Shown in pieces: positions 51,428 to 60,458 of a stretch of 64,000 bases of DNA. Origin of the DNA: Paenibacillus tritici (GTDB lineage: Bacteria > Bacillota > Bacilli > Paenibacillales > Paenibacillaceae); assembly GCF_013204885.1 (NCBI RefSeq), contig NZ_JABMKX010000008.1:1-64000 (forward strand). The letters run 5' to 3'. Each line of letters opens with the position of its first letter. Position 1 is the first letter of the stretch. The notes beneath the pieces were generated by a model, which saw only the letters and a program-made list of their open reading frames with translations, made no database searches and was not told the origin of the DNA. Both the position numbers and the translations under genes were made by a program.

Positions 51428-52690
51428 TTACTGCGCCGTCTGTAGCTGTATGTTATAATCCAAAACCTCGTCCAGCCAGTCAAACATCACCTGGTAGCTG
51501 AGCGGCAAATTGTTCAGCTGGCAATGCAGGTCGGCACCATCCTCTTCCGTCCCCTTGAAGATCGCGTTCTTCTTGTTCGGAGCCTTCTCGTAAGTGTCTC
51601 TCGCCTGCCGCTGCATCTCAGGATGCTCCGCTTCAGAATACATGGAGAGCAGGGGACATTTGACGTCCTTCGGGTCCACTTCGATGGCTTCCCTGGCTAC
51701 ATGATACCACTCGGCAATACTGTCGAAGCCGTGCGACCAAGCCGATCCGGCGAACAGGACCTGGCCGGTGTATGGCATTTTCTTAGTATGCTCCGCTGCT
51801 TCTTCTGCACTGCCCCGGAGAAACGAAGGCATGCCGCGTTCAATGAAGGACGCCATGGAGTACACCGGTGAGTTGGGCACTGCCGCTGCGAAGCGGTCGT
51901 CACAGCTGGCATGCACCATCGTCTTGGCCCCGCCATAGCTCATGCCGCTGACCACCAGCCGCTCAGGGTCCACATCCGGACGGGCCAGAACAAAATCCGT
52001 GGTGGCTCTGTAGACATTATGCAGCTCCTCGCGCGGGAAGTTCCGGGCTGTCGCCTCCGGCTCATAGAATCTGACACATACATCATAAGGAAGGTCTACG
52101 ATCAGCGCGTTATATCCCCGGTCAATAGCCGCTTGCCCTCCGAGAAAATAGGTATCTTCCTTGTGCGTTTCCCCGCCGTTATGGAAAATAATCGTTGGCT
52201 TAGGCGCATTACCGTGTTCCGCCTTCAGGAAGCAGCCCGGGAACTTGTACCCCTTGTATTCCACCTCGACCCACTCATGGGGAATCTGCTCAGACTTCGC
52301 ATCAAGCGCCTTGCGGAAGCATTCCACACTTTTGCCGTGATACCGCGCGAAATCAGGTTCATCCGGGAAAGCCCCGTAGAAGGCTGCCCTGTAGTATGAG
52401 TGGGCACGGATGAAGGCCTCGCTCGCGCTGATTAGATGGCCCTTCTTCAGACTTCGTTCTGCGGTTGCCTCCACCTTGACCGCTTCCTGCTCGAATTCAT
52501 TCTTCCAGCTGGTGATAGAGTTCGGGTCGATCTGCCGCGCCAGCTTGAATAATTCCCCCTGTGCCACGCCGCCGCAGTGTGCGAACGACAGCAGCCACTG
52601 GAACGTGAAGTCAATATCATCGCGTTCGAAGAATACCTTGTGCGTCAAACGTGCAGCCACCTTTGTCTCTTGCCCATCTACCTGTACCAT
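51428..52690 (-). CDS. Alpha/beta hydrolase (FrsA/DUF1100-like)
   Basis: A 420-residue cytoplasmic protein. A helical N-terminal cap (about 1-135) precedes an alpha/beta-hydrolase domain with TIIFHNGGETHKEDTYFLGG (oxyanion region), the nucleophile elbow SGMSYGG, an Asp-containing CPLLSMYSEAEHPEMQ and a late His in DGADLHCQLNN. It resembles FrsA and 2,6-dihydropseudooxynicotine hydrolase-type carbon-carbon or ester hydrolases; the substrate is unknown. The ATG at 52690 lies behind AAGGAGGAG, whereas the upstream in-frame ATG at 52711 does not fit. Confidence 0.87.
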   Translation of the reverse strand: MVQVDGQETKVAARLTHKVFFERDDIDFTFQWLLSFAHCGGVAQGELFKLARQIDPNSITSWKNEFEQEAVKVEATAERSLKKGHLISASEAFIRAHSYYRAAFYGAFPDEPDFARYHGKSVECFRKALDAKSEQIPHEWVEVEYKGYKFPGCFLKAEHGNAPKPTIIFHNGGETHKEDTYFLGGQAAIDRGYNALIVDLPYDVCVRFYEPEATARNFPREELHNVYRATTDFVLARPDVDPERLVVSGMSYGGAKTMVHASCDDRFAAAVPNSPVYSMASFIERGMPSFLRGSAEEAAEHTKKMPYTGQVLFAGSAWSHGFDSIAEWYHVAREAIEVDPKDVKCPLLSMYSEAEHPEMQRQARDTYEKAPNKKNAIFKGTEEDGADLHCQLNNLPLSYQVMFDWLDEVLDYNIQLQTAQ

Positions 52691-52901
52691 ACCATTCTCC
52701 TCCTTCTCCAATCTATCATTTCAAGATCATCCACAGCAGAAACAGCCGCGGAGCGGAAGAGGGAATTAGGCTACGGCGCGATTCCGGGCCCGGGTGTTGG
52801 CGTCCAGCGAAATCCAACCTCTGACCAGATTTTAGCACGATCTAAAATTTTGCGCAACACGTAAAATTTCTCGTTAAGCAATATTTTTTCACGTACATTT
52901 G

Positions 52902-53118
52902 GCCCACTCGCCCGCACCAGACCGAATGTATTCGGTTTTCCGCATACATTCGGCCCACTCGCCCGCTCCAGACCGATTGTATTCGGTTTTCCGCATACAT
53001 TCGGTCCACTCGCCCGCTCCAATCCGATTGTGTTCGGTTTTCCGCATACATTTGGTCCACGCGCCCGCTCCAGACCGATTGTGTTCGGTTTTCCGCATAC
53101 ATTTGGTCCACTCGCCTC
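52902..53118 (+). repeat. 51-bp tandem repeat array 4 (family beta, about 4.2 copies)
   Basis: Units TTCGGTTTTCCGCATACATT... recur with the same phase at 52928, 52979, 53030 and 53081, exactly 51 bp apart. TTCGGTTTTCCG and TACATTCGG are shared with the arrays at 8843 and 15842, but CCACTCGCCCGCTCCAG replaces their TACGTGGCGCTCCCAG. It lies between the hydrolase promoter side and the reductase terminator and encodes nothing recognisable. Confidence 0.9.
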
Positions 53119-53123
53119 CAATC

Positions 53124-53160
53124 AAAAAAGGCCTCTCCCACAGACTCCGGAGAAGGCCTT
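53124..53160 (-). terminator. Terminator of the reductase gene
   Basis: On the minus strand AAGGCCT-TCTCC pairs with GGGAGA-GGCCTT, followed by TTTT. It directly follows the stop codon of the NfrA-type gene and abuts the 51-bp array. Confidence 0.85.
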
Positions 53161-53169
53161 ACTTATTCC

Positions 53170-53922
53170 CTACCTCTGCATGAATCCCTTGCTAAGCAGG
53201 AATTCCTTCATGTGCATCCGCGAGGGCTGGGCCTGGCGTTTGGCCATCATCTCAGACCAGGAGATCTCGCTCTGTCCGCCGGTCCGCTGGCGCATATAGT
53301 CTCTGGAGATACCGTCATACACCTTGGCCTGATCTACCGCCGCTGCCGCCTGATAGCCGTTATGATGCAGCACCGCCGCCTGCGGCAGGCGCGGACGGAT
53401 GCCGTTCACAGCAGCCGGATAACCGAGGCACATGCCGAATACAGGGTAGACCAGCTCAGGGAGGTTCAGCAGCTCCGATACATCAGCGATCTCGTTGCGG
53501 ATTCCGCCAATATATACGATGCCAAGACCCAGCGATTCAGCGGCGACGGCTGCATTCTGTGCGGCGAGCGCTACATCGACTGTAGCTACGATCAGGTTCT
53601 CTGTCGTGTCCTCATAGGATGGGGTTCCTTGCAAATGAGGGGCCGCTGCTTCCCGCAGACGGTATAGATCGGCACACCAGACCAGGAACACCGGACACTG
53701 CTCAATATAAGCCTGATTGCCGGACAGCTTGGACAACTGCGCCTTCAGGTCCGGCTCCGTCACGGCAATCACTGTGTAGGCCTGGACAGTGCTGGAGGTT
53801 GAAGCCATCTGGCCCGCTCCGATAATGGCCGCCAGCAGCTCCTCATTGACTGGCTTGTCCTGATACTGACGGACAGAGGTATGACGGTTCAATAGTTCAA
53901 GGGTTTCATTTACAGGTTTCAC
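53170..53922 (-). CDS. nfrA: NfrA-type NADPH-dependent FMN oxidoreductase (nitroreductase family)
   Basis: A 250-residue flavoenzyme expected to use NADPH to reduce FMN, nitroaromatics or quinones. LLNRHTSVRQYQDKPV, QMASTSSTVQAYTVIAV, GLGIVYIGGIRN and MCLGYP are the FMN-binding landmarks of the NfrA1/Frp group, and the 250-residue length fits. I take the GTG at 53922, behind AGAGG with a nine-base gap, since the longer frame to 53985 adds residues not seen in the family. It lies downstream of the MocR gene on the same strand. Confidence 0.9.
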   Translation of the reverse strand: MKPVNETLELLNRHTSVRQYQDKPVNEELLAAIIGAGQMASTSSTVQAYTVIAVTEPDLKAQLSKLSGNQAYIEQCPVFLVWCADLYRLREAAAPHLQGTPSYEDTTENLIVATVDVALAAQNAAVAAESLGLGIVYIGGIRNEIADVSELLNLPELVYPVFGMCLGYPAAVNGIRPRLPQAAVLHHNGYQAAAAVDQAKVYDGISRDYMRQRTGGQSEISWSEMMAKRQAQPSRMHMKEFLLSKGFMQR

Positions 53923-54006
53923 AATCCATCGCCTCTCTTCACTCGTGTATAGACATATTATGATCTCATCCGAAGGTTCAGACAACAGGAGGCATTTGCT
54001 ACTGCT

Positions 54007-55350
54007 CTACCACCCGCTCCCGCGCTCCACCTCCTGGATAACGGCCTGGATTCCCTCATCAATCTGATCCATTCCGGCGCGGGAAATACTGATGCGTATG
54101 AATTTCTCCCGGGACTTCCAGGCGGGCAGATAAAAGCTGTTGCCGGACACCACACTGATCTTCCGCCCGCCCAGCCGCTTGACCAGACGTTCCAGATTCA
54201 CGGTTACCGGCAGCTTGAACTGGATATAGGTGCCGGAGCTGTCCGCAGAAGGCTCTACTAAGCCTTTCGTATTATGCCGCCCGAGCGCCTCATATACCGC
54301 CCGGATTCTTTTGGCGTACATGGCCTTTATCTTGTGCCGGTGATGCCCGTACATGCCATTCTTGATGTATACCTCAAGCGCAGCCTGCGAGAGCAGCGAG
54401 GTATCCGTGTATCCCTTATAAGAGCGGAAGGTCTCCAGCAGCGGCTCCGGCACCACAACCGCACCCAGCCGGAGGCCCGGGAAGATGATATTGGAGAAGC
54501 TTTTCAGATAGATGACATGTGAGGTCTGATCATACGCATAGATAGGGTCATAACGCCGGCCGATCCCCAGATCCGCCATGTAATCATCTTCCGCAATATA
54601 GACATCGTATCTGGCCGCCAGTCCGGCAATGGCTCTGCGCTGCTCTGTGTTGTAGGAGGTCCCGAGCGGATTATGATACCTGGGCATAGTGTAAAAGAAT
54701 TTGAATCTCCCGCTGGCGAACCGCTCCTCCAGCTCCTCCAGGTTAATCCCCGCCGCCGACCGTGCGATTCCGCTGACAGACAGTCCCTCCGCCTCCAGAT
54801 ACCGCTGATAAATGTCATAACCCGGCTGTTCCACTAGAATCTCTGTCCTGCCGCTTGGGAACGGCATCCTGGCCAGAATCTCCAGCGCCTGCTGAATCCC
54901 CGAGGTAATCAGAATCCGCTCCTGCCCCGTAAACACCTGATACTCCGCCAAATGAGACACCAGGGTGCGGCGCAGCGTATCCAGCCCTAGAGAATCACCA
55001 TAGGTGAACAGGTTGTATTTGTACTGGTCAATCGCTTTGTTCAGGCAATGCTGAAAATCCAGATAAGGAAATACGTTCAGGTCCGGTGAAGCCGAAGCGA
55101 AGTCGATCTTCCCGCCGCTCGCGGCAGCCCCCGGGTCTTCCGCCTTCTCCACCATATAATAGCCGCTCTGCGGAATAGAATAGATCGTATGTGTTCTCTC
55201 CAGCTCCCCGTAAGCCCGCAAAATAGTGCTGACACTGCAGCCGTACAATTCCGCCGCACTCCGCACAGATGGCAGCTTATCCCCTGGGCGGTATTGCCCT
55301 TCCTTCATCCGCTTCTCCATTTCGGTGATTACCCAGTGATACCTGTTCAT
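54007..55350 (-). CDS. MocR-type GntR/aminotransferase regulator
   Basis: A 447-residue regulator with an N-terminal GntR winged helix (about 1-70: DKLPSVRSAAELYGCSVSTILRAYGELERT) joined to a fold-type-I aminotransferase domain. The PLP-binding Lys is residue 283 in VIYLKSFSNIIFPGLRLG. MocR proteins sense PLP or amino-compounds and usually control the divergently encoded neighbour. Here that is an EamA exporter starting 201 bases away, with a direct repeat between them. Confidence 0.94.
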   Translation of the reverse strand: MNRYHWVITEMEKRMKEGQYRPGDKLPSVRSAAELYGCSVSTILRAYGELERTHTIYSIPQSGYYMVEKAEDPGAAASGGKIDFASASPDLNVFPYLDFQHCLNKAIDQYKYNLFTYGDSLGLDTLRRTLVSHLAEYQVFTGQERILITSGIQQALEILARMPFPSGRTEILVEQPGYDIYQRYLEAEGLSVSGIARSAAGINLEELEERFASGRFKFFYTMPRYHNPLGTSYNTEQRRAIAGLAARYDVYIAEDDYMADLGIGRRYDPIYAYDQTSHVIYLKSFSNIIFPGLRLGAVVVPEPLLETFRSYKGYTDTSLLSQAALEVYIKNGMYGHHRHKIKAMYAKRIRAVYEALGRHNTKGLVEPSADSSGTYIQFKLPVTVNLERLVKRLGGRKISVVSGNSFYLPAWKSREKFIRISISRAGMDQIDEGIQAVIQEVERGSGW

Positions 55351-55459
55351 CGCCTGCCTCCGTTCGCTGTCACTGTCACTTACACTTTCCCTGTGATTTC
55401 CGTATCCTGTTGTTCATGTTACCTTATTATTCTTCCCTCATGATACTGGAATAAGCAAT

Positions 55460-55502
55460 TTGTACCGGTACAGTCGCAGAAAGCTGGTATTGTTGGACCG
55501 GT
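55460..55502. promoter_or_regulatory. Candidate MocR operator
   Basis: TTGTACCGGT (55460-55469) and TTGGACCGGT (55493-55502) are direct repeats 33 bp apart, about three DNA turns. The first lies in the perfect palindrome TGTACCGGTACA. Widely spaced direct repeats in the divergent promoter region are characteristic of MocR-family binding sites. Confidence 0.6.
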
Positions 55503-55551
55503 CATTTCCCTTTAATTTTAAAGTAACACTTAACCCAAAGGAGATGCACCC

Positions 55552-56502
55552 ATGCAGCAGCAAGGACTTAAGCTGGCCTACAGCTTCGCCGTACTTAATG
55601 CGTTCATTATCGGCTTCTCATTCCTGTTCACCAAGGTGGCTCTGGTTCATGCCGGACCGCTGGATACTCTAACTTACCGTTTCGCCGCCTCCTTTGTCGT
55701 CATGTCGGTTCCCGTCGCCTTCGGCTGGGTCAAAATCTCCTACCGGGGCAAGCCGATCGGCCGGGCACTGCTGCTGGCAGCCATGTACCCGCTGGGCTTT
55801 TTCACCCTCCAGGTATTTGGACTTCAGCGTGCAACCTCAGCCGAGGGTGGAATTCTCTATTCGTTTACTCCGGTGGTGACGATGATTATCGCCTCTATAT
55901 TCCTGAAGGAGAAGACAACTCTGCTGCAAAAGCTATGTATTTTCCTGTCGGTATTTGGCGTTGTATTTATCTTCGTCATGAAAGGGAGCCGCATTGAGCT
56001 GTCCAATATGACCGGGATTGTGCTGTTGTTCCTGACCTGTCTGGCTTTCGCTGGCTACAGCGTGCTGGCCCGGTCACTCTCCAGCCACTTCAGTCCCGCT
56101 GAGCTTAGCTACCTGATGATGGGAATCGGCTTCGCCACCTTCCTGATCCTGTCGCTCACCGGGCATACCGCCAGCGGCACCCTCGGGGATTTTCTGAGCC
56201 CGCTGAAGAGCGGAGCCTTTATCCTGTCGGCTGTCTATCTGGGCGTTATCGCCTCCCTGGTCACCACGCTGACCTCCACCTATATTTTATCCAAAATCGA
56301 AGCCTCGCTCATGAGCGTATTCACCAACCTCTCCACCATCGTATCCATGGTGGCCGGCGCGCTTTTCCTGGAGGAAAAGATTACGGTCTATCACTGGATC
56401 GGATCATTCCTGATCATCGCCGGGGTAGTCGGTACGAATTGGCTGGGGCGGTATAAGGGAGGAACCAAGGGGCGGAACCAGCAGGGTACAAGGCTGACAT
56501 AA
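55552..56502 (+). CDS. EamA/DMT-family transporter
   Basis: A 316-residue membrane protein with ten predicted helices in two EamA halves (about 8-140 and 155-300). Typical phrases are TYRFAASFVVM, GLQRATSAEGGILYSFTPVVTMIIASIFLKEK and SVFTNLSTIVSMVAGALFLEEKITVYHWIGSFLIIAGVVG. The second matches the repeat expected at the end of each half. It is likely a metabolite or amino-acid exporter, controlled by the divergent MocR protein. GGAG lies eight bases before the ATG. Confidence 0.93.
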   Translation: MQQQGLKLAYSFAVLNAFIIGFSFLFTKVALVHAGPLDTLTYRFAASFVVMSVPVAFGWVKISYRGKPIGRALLLAAMYPLGFFTLQVFGLQRATSAEGGILYSFTPVVTMIIASIFLKEKTTLLQKLCIFLSVFGVVFIFVMKGSRIELSNMTGIVLLFLTCLAFAGYSVLARSLSSHFSPAELSYLMMGIGFATFLILSLTGHTASGTLGDFLSPLKSGAFILSAVYLGVIASLVTTLTSTYILSKIEASLMSVFTNLSTIVSMVAGALFLEEKITVYHWIGSFLIIAGVVGTNWLGRYKGGTKGRNQQGTRLT

Positions 56503-56699
56503 GGAGGGAAATCACCCAAACAGGTGAACCAGGCTGGAGTCTAGGCCAACTGTTAGGCTTAGGCGGCTGCCTACGGGGGAGCGCCTGAAGAAATCAGGAA
56601 CACTAACTATTCATGCTCCTCAGTCCCTCCTTCGGCCAACATCTGGAGCATTCAAGTGCACTTTGCTCTTCATTTTTCGTATCGCCAGCTTTTGGTGAG
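56503..56699. other. Short gene-free spacer
   Basis: Between the EamA stop codon and the 51-bp array. The stretch TTAGGCTTAGGCGGCTGCC is mildly repetitive. No terminator with a T run was found. Confidence 0.5.
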
Positions 56700-57127
56700 A
56701 TTCAGAGGGATTTATCCCTCTCATTCCATCACATCGCCTGCTTCCGGCAGATTCAATGGGATTTATCCCTCTCTTTCCATCGCATCGCCTGCTTCCGGCG
56801 GATTCAAGGGGATTTATCCCTCTCATTTCATCACATCGCCTGCTTCCGGCGGATTCAATGGGATTTATCCCTCTCATTCCATCGCATCGCCTGCTTCCGG
56901 CAGATTCAAGGGGATTTATCCCTCTCATTCCATCACATCGCCTGCTTCCGGCCGATTCAGAGGGATTTATCCCTCTCATTCCATCACATCGCCTGCTTCC
57001 GGCGGATTCAGAGGGATTTATCCCTCTCATTTCATCACATCGCCTGCTTCCGGCGGAATCAAAGAGATTTATCCCCCTCATTCCATCACATCGCCTGCTT
57101 CCGGCGGATTCAATGGGATTTATCCCT
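56700..57127 (+). repeat. 51-bp tandem repeat array 5 (family alpha, about 8.4 copies)
   Basis: The GGGATTTATCCC hairpin begins at 56707, 56758, 56809, 56860, 56911, 56962, 57013, 57064 (as AGAGATTTATCCC) and 57115, so eight spacings are exactly 51 bp without any indel. Each unit also holds CCTGCTTCCGGC. CCGGCAGATTCAA and CTCATT occupy the same relative places as in the array at 118-340. Frames are open on both strands, with 17-residue repeats, but none has a ribosome binding site. Confidence 0.93.
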
Positions 57128-57400
57128 TAGATCCCGTATAGTTGGCTACTGGGGTGGATCTCCTTTTGCCTAATTGACTATTCCTAACATCTTAATTTTT
57201 AAATTTTCTACTTTTCATTTTCTTTCATACTTTCTCACTTTCTCACCTTCTCCTCTCCCCTCTTCCCTCTCCCTACTTTCCTCCAGTCTTTCTTATTCCC
57301 TCAAATAACTCAAAGAACCGCCGGCAATTACGCCCGGCGATTCTTTAGTTTGCCCGTCTTCCGTCCGGAAACACCCCGGCCCCGGCAGGTCTTATGATTC
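57128..57400. other. Spacer with T/C-rich tract and copA terminator
   Basis: 57180-57300 is a T/C-rich low-complexity tract (CTTTCTCACTTTCTCACC and similar). 57312-57346 is the copA terminator. Nothing else is recognised. Confidence 0.6.
57312..57346 (-). terminator. Terminator of copA
   Basis: AAAGAA-CGCCGG (57312-57324) pairs with CCGGCG-TTCTTT (57334-57346). On the minus strand the hairpin is followed by GAGTTATTT. Confidence 0.75.
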
Positions 57401-59854
57401 TTACAGCTTAACGCGCTGCAACCGCAGCGCATTCAGCACCACAGATACGGAGCTGAAGGCCATCGCGGCTCCGGCCAGCCAAGGGGCCAGGAAGCCCAGC
57501 GCAGCAATGGGGATTCCAATGGTATTGTAAGCAAGCGCCCAGAACAGATTCTGCTTGATGTTGCGCATGGTTTTGCGGCTCATCAGAATGGCATCAGGGA
57601 TACTCATCAGGTCGCCGCGCATCAGCGTAATATCCGCCGCCTCCATCGCCACATCCGTACCCGTGCCGATAGCCATCCCCGTATCTGCTGTCGCCAGTGC
57701 CGGTGCATCGTTGATGCCGTCGCCGACCATGGCGACCTTGACTCCGCCTTCCTGCAGTCTGCGGATCTCGGCTGCCTTGCCCTCCGGCAGCACCTCTGCC
57801 AGCACCGTGCGGATGCCCGCCTGTTCCGCAATAGCCTGAGCCGTAATTTTGTTGTCTCCGGTAATCATTATGACTTCGATGCCCATGTCCTGCAATCTGG
57901 CTACGGCTGCGCGCGAGGTTTCCTTGATCGTGTCCGCCACTGCCACTACTCCCGCTACCGCATCCTCCACAGAGATCAGCATCGCTGTTTTGCCCTCATG
58001 CTCAAGCCGGGTCATGATCCCGGTCCAGGCTTCAATATCCAGCCCGTTCTCTATCATCATCCGCCGCGTGCCTACGCTTACCTTCCGGCCGTCTACGACA
58101 GCCGACACGCCGCGGCCCGGCACAGCCTCGAACTGCTCGGCAGGCGGAAGATCAATGCCTCTGCCCTGTGCACCCGCCACAATGGCATCTGCCAGCGGAT
58201 GCTCCGAGAGCTTCTCCGCAGCCGCTGTAATCGACAGCAGACGGTTCTCAGCAAGCACTCTGCCCTGTGTCTCATTTCCTGCAGTCGCTATAATATCGGT
58301 CAGCACCGGCTTACCGTTGGTCACCGTTCCCGTCTTATCCACTACAACTACCTTGACGCCCTGTGCAGCCTCCAGATGATGTCCACCCTTGAACAGGATA
58401 CCGAACTCAGCGGCCCGGCCGGACCCGGCCATAATAGAGGTCGGGGTTGCCAGCCCAAGTGCACACGGACAGGCAATAACTAGCACTGCGATAGCTTTCT
58501 CCAGGGCCTCGGCGAACTGTCCGGGTGCCGCCCAGAGATACCAGATCACGAAGGTTACAGCGGCAATGCCGACAACAATCGGCACGAAGATGCCGGAGAT
58601 GACATCGGCGACCCGCTGAATCGGCGCCTTGGAGCCCTGGGCTTCTTCCACTACTCTAATGATCTGTGCCAGTGCCGTATCACGGCCGACCTTGCGGGCT
58701 TTGACCCGCAGCATGCCGTTCTTGTTCAGCGTCGCTCCGATCACGGAGTCACCCGGCTTCTTCTCCACCGGGATGCTCTCACCGGTGAGCATGGATTCAT
58801 CGACTGAGGACAGTCCCTCTACCACTTCACCGTCTACAGGAACCTTCGTGCCGGGCTTCACCAGCACGATGTCTCCGATGACTACATCCTCTACGGGGAT
58901 GTTCAGCTCCGCACCGTCACGCAGCACCAGCGCAGTCTTGGCCTGAAGCCCCATCAGGCTGCGGATTGCATCCGATGAACGCCCTTTGGCCAGCGCCTCG
59001 AACCACTTGCCTACGAGGATCAATGTAATCAGAACCGCGCTGGTCTCGAAGTACAGCTCCACCGTATGGTGCATACCACTCATGCTCAAGGAATCCACCG
59101 TCAGGTACAGACTGTAGAAATAAGCGGCTGAGGTGCCTAGTACCACCAGCACATCCATATTGGCGCTGCCGTTCTTAAGTGCCTTATAAGCGCCGACATA
59201 GAACTGCCAGCCGATTATGAACTGTACCGGGGTCGCCAGCACCAGCTGGAACCAGGGGTTCATGAATAGCTCCGGCGTCCAGATCCAGGTAGTGAAGGAG
59301 AAATGGCCAGCCATAGCCCAGAGCAGCGGCAAAGACAGCAGGGCGGAGATCATCCAATTATTGCGCTTGCGCGTAATCTCCTCTCTGCGTTGTCCGGCGA
59401 TATCCTTGCGGTCCTGCTTGAGGGCCGCCTTGTAACCGATGCTGCTCACCTTATCCATAATCTCGGCAGTACTGATATTACCCGGCGAGTACTCCACATG
59501 TGCGGTCTCCAGCGCCAGGTTCACATTGACAGCGGCAATCCCCGGCATCCGTCCCAGCACCTTTTCAATCCGTGACGAGCAAGCCGCACAGGTCATTCCG
59601 GTAATATCGAAATCCGCCGACTCCTTCAGCGTATCGTAGCCAAGAGAACGGATCTTCTCTTCAATCTGCGGCATATCCGCAACCGCCGGATCATACCCGA
59701 CCGTAGCCTGCTCCAGCGCCAGATTAACATTCGCCCGGGATACCCCCTCCATACGGGACAATCCCTTCTCTATCCGCGTCGCACAAGCAGAGCAGGTCAT
59801 TCCTGTAATCTGCAGCGTGGCCTGCTTCTGGGCAGAATCTGCACTCTTTTCCAT
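57401..59854 (-). CDS. copA: Copper-exporting P1B-type ATPase CopA
   Basis: An 817-residue Cu(I) efflux pump. Two N-terminal HMA domains carry MTCSAC and MTCAAC. Eight membrane helices follow, with the copper-specific CPC motif in [17 protein letters not shown], phosphorylated Asp in [11 protein letters not shown], the HP motif [10 protein letters not shown] and [14 protein letters not shown]. The ATG at 59854 lies eight bases after AGGAGG, which overlaps the in-frame GTG at 59863, so ATG is preferred. A CsoR box stands 16 bases upstream. Confidence 0.96.
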   Translation of the reverse strand: MEKSADSAQKQATLQITGMTCSACATRIEKGLSRMEGVSRANVNLALEQATVGYDPAVADMPQIEEKIRSLGYDTLKESADFDITGMTCAACSSRIEKVLGRMPGIAAVNVNLALETAHVEYSPGNISTAEIMDKVSSIGYKAALKQDRKDIAGQRREEITRKRNNWMISALLSLPLLWAMAGHFSFTTWIWTPELFMNPWFQLVLATPVQFIIGWQFYVGAYKALKNGSANMDVLVVLGTSAAYFYSLYLTVDSLSMSGMHHTVELYFETSAVLITLILVGKWFEALAKGRSSDAIRSLMGLQAKTALVLRDGAELNIPVEDVVIGDIVLVKPGTKVPVDGEVVEGLSSVDESMLTGESIPVEKKPGDSVIGATLNKNGMLRVKARKVGRDTALAQIIRVVEEAQGSKAPIQRVADVISGIFVPIVVGIAAVTFVIWYLWAAPGQFAEALEKAIAVLVIACPCALGLATPTSIMAGSGRAAEFGILFKGGHHLEAAQGVKVVVVDKTGTVTNGKPVLTDIIATAGNETQGRVLAENRLLSITAAAEKLSEHPLADAIVAGAQGRGIDLPPAEQFEAVPGRGVSAVVDGRKVSVGTRRMMIENGLDIEAWTGIMTRLEHEGKTAMLISVEDAVAGVVAVADTIKETSRAAVARLQDMGIEVIMITGDNKITAQAIAEQAGIRTVLAEVLPEGKAAEIRRLQEGGVKVAMVGDGINDAPALATADTGMAIGTGTDVAMEAADITLMRGDLMSIPDAILMSRKTMRNIKQNLFWALAYNTIGIPIAALGFLAPWLAGAAMAFSSVSVVLNALRLQRVKL

Positions 59855-59869
59855 CTCACGCACCTCCTA

Positions 59870-59886
59870 ATACCCCTAAGGGGTAT
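59870..59886. promoter_or_regulatory. CsoR operator before copA
   Basis: ATACCCCTAAGGGGTAT is a perfect palindrome (TA-core odd centre) of the CsoR type (TACCCCnnnGGGGTA), located just upstream of the copA ribosome binding site. Confidence 0.9.
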
Positions 59887-59988
59887 GTTTATCTTTAAAA
59901 TAAAAGGCATTGGCGCCAGTCCCCCTTCTCCAGGATTCCCGGCACCAAGCCCTTGCATTACAGCTAGCTTAGCTAAGTTTAGCCGTGC

Positions 59989-60189
59989 TTACACTACATC
60001 GTAGCCCTGATCTTCGATCGCGGCCTTGATGGTATCCAGGCTTACTGTATTCTCGTCAAATTCAACTGCTACCGTCTTCGCCGGCAGATCTACCTTCGCA
60101 GCTGCACCCACGCCACTCACAGCCTTCTCCACAGAACTTACACAATGACCGCAAGACATTCCTTCAACCTTCAATGTTACATTCGACAT
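59989..60189 (-). CDS. copZ: Copper chaperone CopZ
   Basis: A 66-residue HMA-fold metallochaperone. The Cu(I)-binding motif MSCGHC gives Cys13 and Cys16. It delivers copper to the HMA domains of CopA and to CsoR. GGAGGG lies seven bases before the ATG. It sits between csoR and copA on the same strand, with gaps of about 270 and 134 bases, longer than in most copZA operons. Confidence 0.95.
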   Translation of the reverse strand: MSNVTLKVEGMSCGHCVSSVEKAVSGVGAAAKVDLPAKTVAVEFDENTVSLDTIKAAIEDQGYDVV

Positions 60190-60285
60190 TTGATTACCCT
60201 CCTAATTGTTGTTGGTATACGCTTAATTGGTGTTCCTATTCGACAGCTATATAGATTGATACGCGAGGAAGGGATGGCTGTGCTT

Positions 60286-60349
60286 GATTGTAATTTGTAC
60301 AACAGATGCCGGATAAATCAGCACGGATTCTATTGCACTAAGTACAATC
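60286..60349. repeat. Dispersed terminal-inverted-repeat element B, copy 3 (64 bp, minimal form)
   Basis: The left end 60286-60306 (GATTGTAATTTGTACAACAG...) is the near inverse of the right end 60329-60349 (TCTATTGCACTAAGTACAAT...), with a 22-base loop. The ends match those of the elements at 3847 and 46313, but the interior is almost entirely missing. It lies in the csoR-copZ spacer. Confidence 0.8.
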
Positions 60350-60458
60350 AGACTCATGTTTGTTTGTTTCTTTGTTTCTTCCTTCTTCCTACCTCACTAC
60401 GCCTGGAGAACTTGAACTATTCAATATTTTCAGAGTTCCATATCTCCAGGCCCCACCT

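Noticed and set aside
56613..57173. Open frames of 120-190 residues on both strands encoding 17-residue repeats
   Set aside because: They follow from a 51-bp tandem repeat lacking stop codons. Several frames are open at once, and none has a ribosome binding site or codon bias.
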